A stretch of 8,375 nt of DNA. Origin: Candidatus Cloacimonadota bacterium (GTDB lineage Bacteria; Cloacimonadota; Cloacimonadia; JGIOTU-2). The stretch lies in the NCBI GenBank assembly GCA_011043895.1, contig DRBZ01000117.1, positions 1-8,375 on the forward strand, given 5' to 3'. Positions 1 through 7,083 of the stretch are shown here, one piece after another. Position 1 is the first letter of the stretch. The number at the start of each line of letters is the position of its first letter. The position numbers and the translations under genes are program-made. The notes below the pieces were generated by a model. The model saw nothing but the letters and a program-made list of their open reading frames with translations. It made no database searches and was not told where the DNA came from.

Positions 1-1
1 A

Positions 2-577
2 TTAATGATCAAATTGCAGGTTGACGAATACTACAATGGTTTGAAAAAGAAGAAGTCAGAAAAAGTTTGCTCAATTCTGGAGACTATTAAAGATATTTCA
101 CAAGTTGCTCAAACGCTTTCAAATTTTTCGCAGATCAATGAATTGTATAAAGAGGAAGTAAGCATTCATTCTATGTTAGACGAGATTCTGATGGATCTAT
201 ATAACCATCCGAATATAGATTCTATAGAAGTGAATATTGGAAAGGAATTTGTTCTTCAAGCAGATGAAAAATTGCTAAAAGCTGCATTGAAAAATATTAT
301 CTCTAATGCTCTTGATGCAGTAACTGCTGACCGGCAAATAACCATATTGGTCAAGCAAGTCGATCAGGTAATCAGCATCATAATAAAGAATTCGACAGAT
401 ATAATCCAAGAAGAATTCGAGAAGATTGAAGAAATCGGATTTACAACAAAGAAAACCGGCTCAGGATTGGGGATTCCAATAGCACGATCAATCATAGAAA
501 AACACGATGGTAAATTTCAGGTGTTATTACAAGAAGGATATTTCATCGTTGAGATATTCTTGCCATATATCGATTAG
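2..577 (+). CDS. Sensor histidine kinase, C-terminal part (5' end outside window)
   Basis: This is the C-terminal end of a membrane or cytosolic histidine kinase that would autophosphorylate and pass phosphate to the response regulator encoded next. The frame is open to the left edge, so the ATG at 5 is probably internal and the phospho-accepting histidine lies upstream of the window. Residues 20-50 (counted from that ATG) resemble the second helix of a NtrY/NtrB-like dimerisation domain, ending in SNFSQ. The ATPase domain follows. Its N box has N97 and N101 (KNIISNALDAV), FTTK lies at 146-149 and the G2 box GSGLG at 152-156. The G1 box is odd: where DxGxG is expected there is NSTDII (129-134), so the usual adenine-contacting Asp and the glycines are absent. 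The sensor domain and signal cannot be known from here. Its stop codon overlaps the ribosome binding site of the response regulator gene, which implies co-transcription. Family assignment is firm; the NtrY-like subgroup is inferred. Confidence 0.9.
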   Translation, partial: LMIKLQVDEYYNGLKKKKSEKVCSILETIKDISQVAQTLSNFSQINELYKEEVSIHSMLDEILMDLYNHPNIDSIEVNIGKEFVLQADEKLLKAALKNIISNALDAVTADRQITILVKQVDQVISIIIKNSTDIIQEEFEKIEEIGFTTKKTGSGLGIPIARSIIEKHDGKFQVLLQEGYFIVEIFLPYID

Positions 578-581
578 GAGG
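576..581 (+). promoter_or_regulatory. Strong ribosome binding site for the response regulator
   Basis: A perfect AGGAGG overlaps the stop codon of the kinase gene. Two ATGs follow in tandem, at 584 and 587. The first lies only 2 bases from the motif and the second 5, so the second is the better spaced start. This is the clearest Shine-Dalgarno sequence in the window. Confidence 0.8.
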
Positions 582-586
582 GTATG

Positions 587-1984
587 ATGAAAAATATTTT
601 GATCCTTGAAGATAATGAGAAGCTTGCTGCGTATTATTCTAAGCTCGTACGTGAATTAGGATTTAAAACAAAACAAGCTGGGAATAGTACAGAATTCTTC
701 AAACTTTATGAAGATTTTCCTCCTTCCGTTATATTGCTCGATATAAAGCTGAGTCACAGCAAGCTCAATGGATTGGAAGTATTTCAAAATTTAGTAAAGC
801 AAGGTAACTTGAAATCAAAGGTTATCGTTATCTCAGGAGAAGCGAGCCGAAGTGAAATAGCCCAAGCGATGAAATTGGGTGCTCATACATTTATCGAAAA
901 GACAGGTGAGTTCAATGTTGATAAATTTCTATCTGATGTAAGAGCTGCGTATCAGCTAAAGAAGCAAGAAGAAACAACGGAGCAACTGCTGGAGGAGAAG
1001 AAGAATCTTACTCAAACCTTCCTGGATAAATTTCCATTTATTGGTGAATCCAAAAAGATAAAGGAAGTAAAAAAGCAGATAAAACGATTTGCTGATGCAG
1101 GTGTTGATGTGATGATAATGGGGGACACTGGAACAGGTAAAGAAGTTGTAGCACATCATTTATACTACCAATCAAAGAGAGCCGGGAAGCCATTCGTAAA
1201 GGTCAATGCAGGGGGATTACCATCCGATATCGTGGATTCTGAATTGTTTGGTCATAAAAGAGGTTCATTTACTGATGCAAAGTATGATAAGAAAGGTTAT
1301 TTCGAAGAAGCAAATGGCGGGTACTTATTTCTTGATGAAATATCAAGTGTTACACTTCCCATACAGGCAAAGATACTTCGTGCTATTGAAAATAAGGAGA
1401 TACGGGTTGTTGGTGGAGAGCAGAAGAAAGTAGATGTGAAGTTAATCTTTGCATCAAATAAGAATTTTAAAGAGTTAGTCAATGATGAATTATTCAGGAA
1501 AGACCTATATTTCAGAATTGCTAAGAATGTCATACATCTGCCGCCGCTTGTAGAGCGAGAGGATGATATTGTCCTGCTTATGAACTATTTTTGCACAATT
1601 CACGGCACTCAATATAGCAGGATATTAAATTATGATCTTCATAAGATAAGAAAACGGTTGTTATCGTATCACTGGCCCGGAAATATTCGAGAACTCTCGA
1701 GTTTCTGCGAGAATCTCTTTATTCGTCATAATGTTATTGATAATGAGGTTATTACTCAAGAGATTGAGAAGAAATGCGCTGGCGCCTTTGGGAAGAATGA
1801 TGACTCATTAGAAGAACTTTTTCGAATAGAGAAAATAAACGATGCTGTACATTCATTTGAACAAAAGTATATTCAATTTCATCTTGAGCAAAATGAGGGT
1901 AATATAAGCAAAACTGCAGAGAATTTAGGAATCGAGCGGACTACACTGTATCGTAAGTTGAAGAAAGAGATTTTAAGAGGGTAA
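587..1984 (+). CDS. NtrC/NtrX-family sigma-54-dependent response regulator
   Basis: A cytoplasmic transcription activator of 465 residues from the ATG at 587; starting at 584 adds one Met. The receiver domain (about 1-120) has the acidic pair E8/D9, phospho-acceptor D52, S83 and K105. After a charged linker (about 124-146) comes the AAA+ domain (about 150-388). It shows Walker A GDTGTGKE (179-186), Walker B YLFLDE (246-251) and likely arginine fingers R304 and R310 within FRKDLYFRI. A Fis-type helix-turn-helix closes the protein (439-463). The sigma-54-contacting loop reads GSFTDA (226-231) instead of GAFTGA: the central Phe-Thr is kept but two positions differ. The segment VIVISGEAS and the motif LGAHTFIEK resemble NtrX-type receivers. 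By position it is the partner of the upstream kinase. Its targets are unknown; control of the downstream hydroxylase operon is possible but not shown, as no correctly spaced -24/-12 promoter was found between them. The protein is intact and of normal family length. Confidence 0.95.
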   Translation: MKNILILEDNEKLAAYYSKLVRELGFKTKQAGNSTEFFKLYEDFPPSVILLDIKLSHSKLNGLEVFQNLVKQGNLKSKVIVISGEASRSEIAQAMKLGAHTFIEKTGEFNVDKFLSDVRAAYQLKKQEETTEQLLEEKKNLTQTFLDKFPFIGESKKIKEVKKQIKRFADAGVDVMIMGDTGTGKEVVAHHLYYQSKRAGKPFVKVNAGGLPSDIVDSELFGHKRGSFTDAKYDKKGYFEEANGGYLFLDEISSVTLPIQAKILRAIENKEIRVVGGEQKKVDVKLIFASNKNFKELVNDELFRKDLYFRIAKNVIHLPPLVEREDDIVLLMNYFCTIHGTQYSRILNYDLHKIRKRLLSYHWPGNIRELSSFCENLFIRHNVIDNEVITQEIEKKCAGAFGKNDDSLEELFRIEKINDAVHSFEQKYIQFHLEQNEGNISKTAENLGIERTTLYRKLKKEILRG

Positions 1985-2030
1985 GAAATAGAGAGTATGA
2001 TGTTGAGGGAAGAGTTATGTAACAATATCA

Positions 2031-2051
2031 TTGCATGGTAACATGTTGCAA
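2031..2051 (+). other. Possible weak stem-loop after the regulator gene
   Basis: TTGC (2031-2034) can pair with GCAA (2048-2051) and ATG (2035-2037) with CAT (2042-2044), leaving a three-base bulge (GTT, 2045-2047) and a GTAA loop of the GNRA type. That gives only seven pairs, and the following bases are A-rich rather than a T run, so it does not look like a standard intrinsic terminator. It may have no function. Confidence 0.25.
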
Positions 2052-2055
2052 AATA

Positions 2056-2090
2056 AATATCCAATATCCAACACAGAATATCCAATCTCC
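2056..2090 (+). repeat. Tandem array with a 7-base period (AATATCC units)
   Basis: Five consecutive 7-base units can be read: AATATCC at 2056 and 2063, a divergent AACACAG at 2070, AATATCC again at 2077 and AATCTCC at 2084. The 9-mer AATATCCAA occurs exactly at 2056, 2063 and 2077, so the copies are in register at one and two periods. The array is non-coding and lies between the regulator gene and the hydroxylase operon. Its role is unknown. It could be a dispersed intergenic repeat of this genome or a protein-binding array. Confidence 0.7.
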
Positions 2091-2137
2091 ATATGATAGT
2101 ATTTTTAAATCTTAAATTGTTATTTTATTAATTAAAG

Positions 2138-2165
2138 AATATCGAACACCAATTTTTGATTCCCG
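2138..2165 (+). repeat. Decayed second stretch with 7-base spacing
   Basis: Reading from 2138 in sevens gives AATATCG, AACACCA, ATTTTTG and ATTCCCG. The first two units parallel the AATATCC-AACACAG order of the array at 2056, but the rest are diverged and the two stretches are not in the same phase. The ends also form a 6-base inverted repeat, ATATCG (2139-2144) and CGATAT (2164-2169). This could be an eroded copy of the same element or chance in AT-rich sequence. Confidence 0.3.
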
Positions 2166-2180
2166 ATATAGTTCGTGAAT

Positions 2181-2209
2181 CTGTCATGAAGGGAACGACT
2201 CTGTATATA
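2181..2209 (+). promoter_or_regulatory. Tentative sigma-70-like promoter for the hydroxylase operon
   Basis: CTGTCA (2181-2186) and TATATA (2204-2209) each match four of six consensus bases and are 17 bases apart, about 60 bases before the first start codon of the operon. AT-rich spacers give such matches easily, and the promoter consensus of this organism is unknown. It is offered only as a candidate in a spacer where a promoter is expected. Confidence 0.2.
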
Positions 2210-2269
2210 AAGTAATCTCAAAAAAGTAGACAAACATTTTCCCCTCAAGTCTTTTCGAGTCGATTGCGT

Positions 2270-3472
2270 ATGAAAGAACATTACTATACTTGTTTTTCGT
2301 GTGGAGCGAACTGGTCAGCAGATGAGATAGAGGAGAATGACCACTATCTATGCCCGAATTGTGCTCAGAAAAATAAAAAAAATACCCCGCTTGTCGGTTG
2401 CCTGCAAATTTTCTACGATTACGAGAAGCTGAGAGAAGTTTATCCAAAGAAGTTCTTTCAGATGGTATTTCCGGGAAACATCTTTAATTTCCTTCGATTA
2501 CTGCCTCTCGAACATTTTCCTGCAAATGATATTATCACAAGAGTAATGCTTCCCCAGAATTCACTTCATAAGGTAAGTTATAAATCAATAGAAAAATTGT
2601 ACATCCTTGATGAAACACATAATCCAACGTACTCCTACAAAGACAGAGCTTCGATGCTTGTGCTGGCAAAAGCCATCGAACTCGGCAAGGATACTATCTG
2701 CACCGCCTCGACCGGTAATGCTGCATCCTCTATGTCCGGGCTCTGTGCGATGGCAGGTATCAGCTCAAAAGTTTTTGTGCCGAAAAATATTCCTGATGAG
2801 AAGCTCATGCAAATGAAAATGTATGGAGCTGATGTGGTAAAGATCGATGGCTCCTATGATGATGCCTATGGCATTTCGATAGAGGAATCGAAGAAGCATG
2901 GTTGGTATAATCGAAATACAGCATATAATCCTCTTACCACCGAAGGAAAGAAATCAGGGGCTTTTGACATATATATTCAACTAGGAAGTGATATCCCGAA
3001 TAAAATATTCGTTCCAACTGGTGATGGAGGTATTATCTCTGGAATCTATAAAGGATTTTATGATCTGCTTTGGCTTCACTTGATAGAAAAAATACCTCAA
3101 CTCATTGCAGTTCAATCCGAAAGAAGCTGCGGTGTTATTGATTATCTGGAGAGTGGAACTTTTACATATACAGAATCCACAACAATCGCTGACAGCATCT
3201 CGGTCAATGCACCGAGGAATCTGTATATGGCTGTTGATTCCATTATGAAAAGTGACGGATTTGCTATAAAAGTGTCTGATGAAGAGATACTCAAAGCAGA
3301 AAAATACCTTGCTCAAAAATATGGTTATTTTGTCGAACCTTCTGCAGCGGCAGCGTGGGCAGGTTTTGAGAAATATTCGGAAAGCATATCGAAAGACGAA
3401 ACGATAGTTATCCTTCTTACTGGCAGCGGTATGAAGGATATGAGAAATGCATCACGAGCTTTAGAATTCTAA
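2270..3472 (+). CDS. Threonine-synthase-like PLP-dependent enzyme with N-terminal zinc ribbon
   Basis: A soluble 400-residue enzyme of PLP fold type II (the tryptophan synthase beta family). The N-terminus has a zinc ribbon with Cys 8, 11, 28 and 31 (CFSC and CPNC). The PLP lysine is K124 in NPTYSYKDR; STGNAASS (147-154) matches the substrate/cofactor loop, PTGDGG (249-254) sits at the phosphate loop, and LTGSG (383-387) is near the end. The overall order matches threonine synthase, which converts O-phosphohomoserine to threonine. However, the lysine loop (TYSYKDRA, usually TGSFKDRG) and the phosphate loop (GDGGI, usually GNAGN) differ, and ADSISVNAPRN (307-317) is unlike the usual segment. 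I infer a paralogue with another substrate. It leads an operon for a molybdenum hydroxylase, one base before the mocA-type gene, so a role in purine or amino-acid catabolism is possible. A TTG at 2264 is an alternative start; neither start has a clear ribosome binding site. Confidence 0.88.
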   Translation: MKEHYYTCFSCGANWSADEIEENDHYLCPNCAQKNKKNTPLVGCLQIFYDYEKLREVYPKKFFQMVFPGNIFNFLRLLPLEHFPANDIITRVMLPQNSLHKVSYKSIEKLYILDETHNPTYSYKDRASMLVLAKAIELGKDTICTASTGNAASSMSGLCAMAGISSKVFVPKNIPDEKLMQMKMYGADVVKIDGSYDDAYGISIEESKKHGWYNRNTAYNPLTTEGKKSGAFDIYIQLGSDIPNKIFVPTGDGGIISGIYKGFYDLLWLHLIEKIPQLIAVQSERSCGVIDYLESGTFTYTESTTIADSISVNAPRNLYMAVDSIMKSDGFAIKVSDEEILKAEKYLAQKYGYFVEPSAAAAWAGFEKYSESISKDETIVILLTGSGMKDMRNASRALEF

Positions 3473-3473
3473 C

Positions 3474-4082
3474 ATGAAAATCCTCGGATTGATACTTGCA
3501 GCAGGTTTTTCCAGCAGAATGGGTGATTTTAAGCCTTTGCTCCTGTTTGAAAATAAAACTTTCATCATCAATATTATTGAGAAGCTGAATTCATGCTGCG
3601 ATAGAATTTTTATCGTGGTGGGATTTAATAAAGATTCATTAATCCAAAACGTGAATGGCGAACTAGAACCTCAGTTGAGAAATAAGATTATACTTATTGA
3701 AAATACACATTATTCTGAGGGAATGTTCAGCAGCATTCAAGCCGGATTACATGAAATGGATACATATCTCGCAGATGATGACTACGTCATACTTCACCTG
3801 ATCGATCAGCCCCATATTCCATTATACGTATATGAAAAATTAGTAGAGGTGGCTAATCGAGAAAGGAGTGAGATCATCATTCCATCATATAACATGAAAG
3901 CTGGACATCCAATTGTATTTAGTAAAAAGATAGTGGAGCAAGTCCTTGCGAGTTCTGTAACTTCAAATCTCAAAAAAATTATTCAGCAAAACAAGGATAG
4001 TATCCATTATCTAAATGTCGACAATGAACAGATTATACAGGATGTCGACACTCAAAAAGACAAGGAAGAATTTTTGTCATGA
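3474..4082 (+). CDS. MocA-type molybdenum cofactor nucleotidyltransferase
   Basis: A cytoplasmic nucleotidyltransferase of 202 residues, the normal length for the MobA/MocA group. It would join molybdopterin to a nucleotide to make the dinucleotide cofactor. The N-terminal signature LAAGFSSRMGDFKPLL (8-23) has the LAAG and RMGxxK form of MocA (CTP users) rather than the LAGG and RMGGxDK form of MobA (GTP users). D111 in IDQP is the expected metal-binding Asp and GHPIVF (144-149) is the conserved acceptor-side motif. Molybdopterin cytosine dinucleotide is therefore the likely product, which fits the bacterial xanthine dehydrogenase family encoded downstream. The start follows the previous stop by one base without a clear ribosome binding site, so translation is probably coupled. 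Its last four bases (ATGA) overlap the start of the XdhC gene. The reaction is inferred from motif and context. Confidence 0.9.
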   Translation: MKILGLILAAGFSSRMGDFKPLLLFENKTFIINIIEKLNSCCDRIFIVVGFNKDSLIQNVNGELEPQLRNKIILIENTHYSEGMFSSIQAGLHEMDTYLADDDYVILHLIDQPHIPLYVYEKLVEVANRERSEIIIPSYNMKAGHPIVFSKKIVEQVLASSVTSNLKKIIQQNKDSIHYLNVDNEQIIQDVDTQKDKEEFLS

Positions 4083-4888
4083 AATTACTTGAAAAAAGTC
4101 TGGAGTTGAAAAAAGCAAATATTCCGTTTGTTACAGCAACAGTTATTCAGGCAGATGGATCTACGCCTGCAAAGATAGGTTCGAAAATCCTCGTTCAGTC
4201 AGATGGTACAACTATCGGTACTGTCGGTGGAGGGAATCTTGAAAAAATGGTAATTGAAGAATGCCTTTCTGCCTTTGAAACTGCGGCTAATTTTTCAAAA
4301 GAGTACGATCTGTCTGATGACCCAGAGAAGGATTCGCAAGATACCGGCATGATCTGCGGGGGAAGTGCTACTGTTTTCTTTGAAGTGACCATTCCGAGAA
4401 AAAAAATCTATATTTTTGGTGGTGGACATGTGAGCCAGGCACTGGAAAAAATCATTCCTCATGAAAAATATTCGGTGATAATTATTGACAACAGAAGTGA
4501 GTTTGCATCAAAAACTTTGCATTCGAATGCTGATCAATGTATTTTTGCTGATTATCATTCCTTTTTTGATTCTTTTACACCTGATGCTGGTTCATTTGTA
4601 GTTATCATCACTCATGGACATCAGCATGATTATGAAATCGTAAAAGAATTATATAAGAAGAATCCAAAGTTGAAATATATTGGCATGATAGGTTCAAAGA
4701 AAAAAGTGATGAGTACCGTAAATAAGCTTAGACAAGAATTGAAAGATCCGAATTTATCTAATCTATATTCTCCAGTTGGATTGGATATAGGAGGATCATC
4801 ACCAGCGGAGATCGCCATTAGCATTGCTGCAGAGATCTTAGCAGTTGATCATGGTAAATCTGTACCACACATGAGAATTACACAATGA
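4079..4888 (+). CDS. xdhC: XdhC/CoxI-family molybdenum hydroxylase maturation factor
   Basis: A 269-residue cytoplasmic protein with the two-domain XdhC layout. The N-terminal XdhC/CoxI domain holds GSTPAKIGSKILV and GTVGGGNLE, followed by a conserved CGG with Cys93. The C-terminal Rossmann domain starts with IYIFGGGHVSQAL (GGGH at 114-117), an acidic strand end D137 followed by R139, and ITHGHQHDYE. Members bind the molybdenum cofactor, promote its sulfuration and insert it into the apo large subunit; they are not part of the finished enzyme. The position immediately before the large-subunit gene, with a four-base ATGA overlap, fits a dedicated chaperone for this hydroxylase. An AGGA at 4063-4066 lies 12 bases before the start, somewhat far for a good ribosome binding site, and the start also overlaps the stop of the previous gene. 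The family call is firm; activity on this particular enzyme is inferred from context. The name xdhC is used for this maturation factor, not for the Fe-S subunit as in some genomes. Confidence 0.93.
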   Translation: MKLLEKSLELKKANIPFVTATVIQADGSTPAKIGSKILVQSDGTTIGTVGGGNLEKMVIEECLSAFETAANFSKEYDLSDDPEKDSQDTGMICGGSATVFFEVTIPRKKIYIFGGGHVSQALEKIIPHEKYSVIIIDNRSEFASKTLHSNADQCIFADYHSFFDSFTPDAGSFVVIITHGHQHDYEIVKELYKKNPKLKYIGMIGSKKKVMSTVNKLRQELKDPNLSNLYSPVGLDIGGSSPAEIAISIAAEILAVDHGKSVPHMRITQ

Positions 4889-7083
4889 AAAATATAAGTG
4901 AAATTCGAATCGATGCTGCATCAAAGATTTCTGGAGAGGAGCAATATGTGCGGGATTTACAGATAGATGATCTACTGTATGCTAAGACTATCAGGTCGAC
5001 ACGAGCACATGCCAAGATAGACTCAATACATTTTGATGAAGATTTTAACTGGGAATCTTTCACTATTATTACTGCAAAAGATGTTCCAAATAATTATGTC
5101 GCAATCATCAAAAATGACATGCCCTATCTTGCTCACGAAACAGTGAATTATATTGGAGAACCAATTGTGCTGATCGCAGCAGAGAAGAAGCAAATGCTCC
5201 GAGAGGCAGAAAAACATATTGCAATAATTTATGAAGAACTAAAAACATCATTAACCATTGATGAAACTCTTACGAAAGATGATAAAAAGGATATATTTGC
5301 AGAGATTTCGCTTGTTGATGGGGACTTCGAGAAGGCAGCAGTTGATGCTGAGTATATCATTGAAGAAACTTACGAAACCGGACTTCAGGAGCATGTGTAT
5401 ATTGAACCTCAATGTGTTGTCGCCATACCGGAAGATAACACAATTCATATCAAAGGGTCGATGCAATGTCCTTATTATGTGCAAAATGCAATGAATGAGT
5501 TGTTCAAGGGCACGGAAACAAAGGTCGATGTAACACAAATAATGACTGGTGGTGCATTTGGAGGAAAAGAAGATTTCCCCTCGTTGATATGTGGACATGT
5601 CGCATTGCTTGCTCAAAAAGCACAAAAACCTGTCATGTTGAGTTTTGATAGAGAAGAAGACATTCGCTACACGACAAAAAGACATCCGTCAAAAATACAC
5701 ATGAAAGCAGCAGTCGATAATGATGGAACCATTCAGGGATTAAATGTTGATATCCTGCTTGATAGCGGTGCTTATACAACCTTGAGTCCTGTAGTGCTTG
5801 CACGTGCAGTACTTACGTCATTCGGATGTTATCGTCTGCAGAATGTTATTGTTCGTGGCAGAGCAGTTAAAACCAATATACCTCCCTGTGGTGCATTTCG
5901 TGGATTCGGTGGTCCTCAAGCACTTTTTGCGATCGAAATGCTCATTGAAAAAATTGCTCACTCATTATCAGAACCTGTTTGGGATATTAAAAAAAGAAAT
6001 TTACTCTCCATGGGCGACGTTTTGCCAACCGGACAACCTATCGATTACAGCTTTGGTTTACCACAATGTATTGAGAAAGTACTTATCTCGTCAAAGTATT
6101 TTGAAAAACTGAAGGAATTTTCGGATTACAATAAAAATTCAAATGGCATACTCAAAGGTGTCGGAATTTCTCTTGCAGCACACGGTGCTGGCTTTACAGG
6201 AGTAGGGGAAAATACAATACAAGCAATCGCTGAAATGGAAGTGCTCACTGAAGGTAAAGTTGTTATCAAAACTGCTAACACCGAAATGGGTCAGGGAGTC
6301 GATACTGCGTATAAGATCATAGTCTCAAAAAGATTAAATATTCCATTTGAAGATATCGTGATCGAGGAAAAAAATACAAGCAAAGTGCCTAATAGCGGTC
6401 CAACCGTTGCTTCACGAAGTACCATGATAGTTGGGAAACTTCTTGTCGATAATTGTGATAAAATTTTAGAGAAATTAGATCTTTCAGCAAGAGAACATAC
6501 CCCAGATGAGTTTAAACAAAAAGCCTTATCTTTCGTAGAAAAGAATGGGAATATAGTTGTCAGAACACAATACAAACATCCAGATTTTATATCTTTCGAT
6601 GAAAAAACTTACAAAGGTTATGGCTATCCTGTTTATTCCTGGTCTGCAAACGTCGCCGAGATAGAGATCGATCTCACTTCTTATCAAGTGGAAGTGAAGA
6701 AATTTTATACAGCCCATGATGTGGGAAAAACAATTAATCGCCAGCAAAGTGAAGGACAGATCCAAGGAGGCGTGTTACAAGGAATTGGATATGGGATCTA
6801 TGAAGAGATGCGCATTAAGGATGGGGAAATTGAAAATCGGGGATTCCGCGATTATATCATTCCCACCATAAAAGATATTCCCAAAGTTCATGTAGATATT
6901 GTCGAGGATGAATATTTCAACGGACCATTTGGTGCAAAGGCGTTGGGTGAACTTCCACTTGTTGGTGCAGCACCAGCAGTTGCTTCTGCGGTTAGTTTTG
7001 CTATGAAAAAGCCAGTGAAGAAGATTCCGTTAACACCCGAAGTGATCGCTTCAATGATAGAAGAAAAAGATTATGAATATTAG
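4885..7083 (+). CDS. Xanthine dehydrogenase family, molybdenum-binding large subunit
   Basis: The catalytic subunit, 732 residues, close to the usual length for stand-alone large subunits. It would hydroxylate a heterocycle at the Mo site using water. The N-terminal hammerhead domain spans about 10-120 (SGEEQYVRDL, RSTRAHAKI). Cofactor-binding motifs follow: GGAFGGKED (222-230), GAFRGFGGPQ (336-345), TEMGQG (466-471) and GELPLVGAAPAVA, whose E689 is the expected catalytic base. Compared from memory with bovine xanthine oxidoreductase, Q194, E229, R307, F341 and E689 fall where Gln767, Glu802, Arg880, Phe914 and Glu1261 are expected, with spacings the same to within one residue. F437-T438 likely match Phe1009-Thr1010. 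Glu802 and Arg880 position purines and are changed in aldehyde oxidases, so a purine substrate is favoured. The start overlaps the XdhC gene by four bases with no clear ribosome binding site. The end overlaps the Fe-S subunit gene by 11 bases. Nicotinate or another heterocycle cannot be excluded. Confidence 0.95.
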   Translation: MKNISEIRIDAASKISGEEQYVRDLQIDDLLYAKTIRSTRAHAKIDSIHFDEDFNWESFTIITAKDVPNNYVAIIKNDMPYLAHETVNYIGEPIVLIAAEKKQMLREAEKHIAIIYEELKTSLTIDETLTKDDKKDIFAEISLVDGDFEKAAVDAEYIIEETYETGLQEHVYIEPQCVVAIPEDNTIHIKGSMQCPYYVQNAMNELFKGTETKVDVTQIMTGGAFGGKEDFPSLICGHVALLAQKAQKPVMLSFDREEDIRYTTKRHPSKIHMKAAVDNDGTIQGLNVDILLDSGAYTTLSPVVLARAVLTSFGCYRLQNVIVRGRAVKTNIPPCGAFRGFGGPQALFAIEMLIEKIAHSLSEPVWDIKKRNLLSMGDVLPTGQPIDYSFGLPQCIEKVLISSKYFEKLKEFSDYNKNSNGILKGVGISLAAHGAGFTGVGENTIQAIAEMEVLTEGKVVIKTANTEMGQGVDTAYKIIVSKRLNIPFEDIVIEEKNTSKVPNSGPTVASRSTMIVGKLLVDNCDKILEKLDLSAREHTPDEFKQKALSFVEKNGNIVVRTQYKHPDFISFDEKTYKGYGYPVYSWSANVAEIEIDLTSYQVEVKKFYTAHDVGKTINRQQSEGQIQGGVLQGIGYGIYEEMRIKDGEIENRGFRDYIIPTIKDIPKVHVDIVEDEYFNGPFGAKALGELPLVGAAPAVASAVSFAMKKPVKKIPLTPEVIASMIEEKDYEY

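Noticed and set aside
2036..2050. A sigma-54-like promoter, TGG followed by TTGCA, between the response regulator gene and the operon.
   Set aside because: The GG and GC dinucleotides are nine bases apart, whereas the -24/-12 spacing is ten and strict. The rest of the -24 element also matches poorly.
2184..2447. An 87-codon open frame on the - strand covering the start of the PLP enzyme gene and part of the spacer.
   Set aside because: Most of it is antisense to the zinc-ribbon coding sequence; there is no ribosome binding site or recognisable domain.
4933..4948. A good Shine-Dalgarno-like GGAGAGGAG followed by an ATG inside the large-subunit gene.
   Set aside because: The ATG at 4946 is out of frame with the gene and opens only a very short frame. 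The in-frame start at 4885 keeps the conserved N-terminal segment.
5251..5685. A 144-codon open frame on the - strand inside the large-subunit gene.
   Set aside because: It is fully contained in a clearly coding gene on the other strand and shows no family features.
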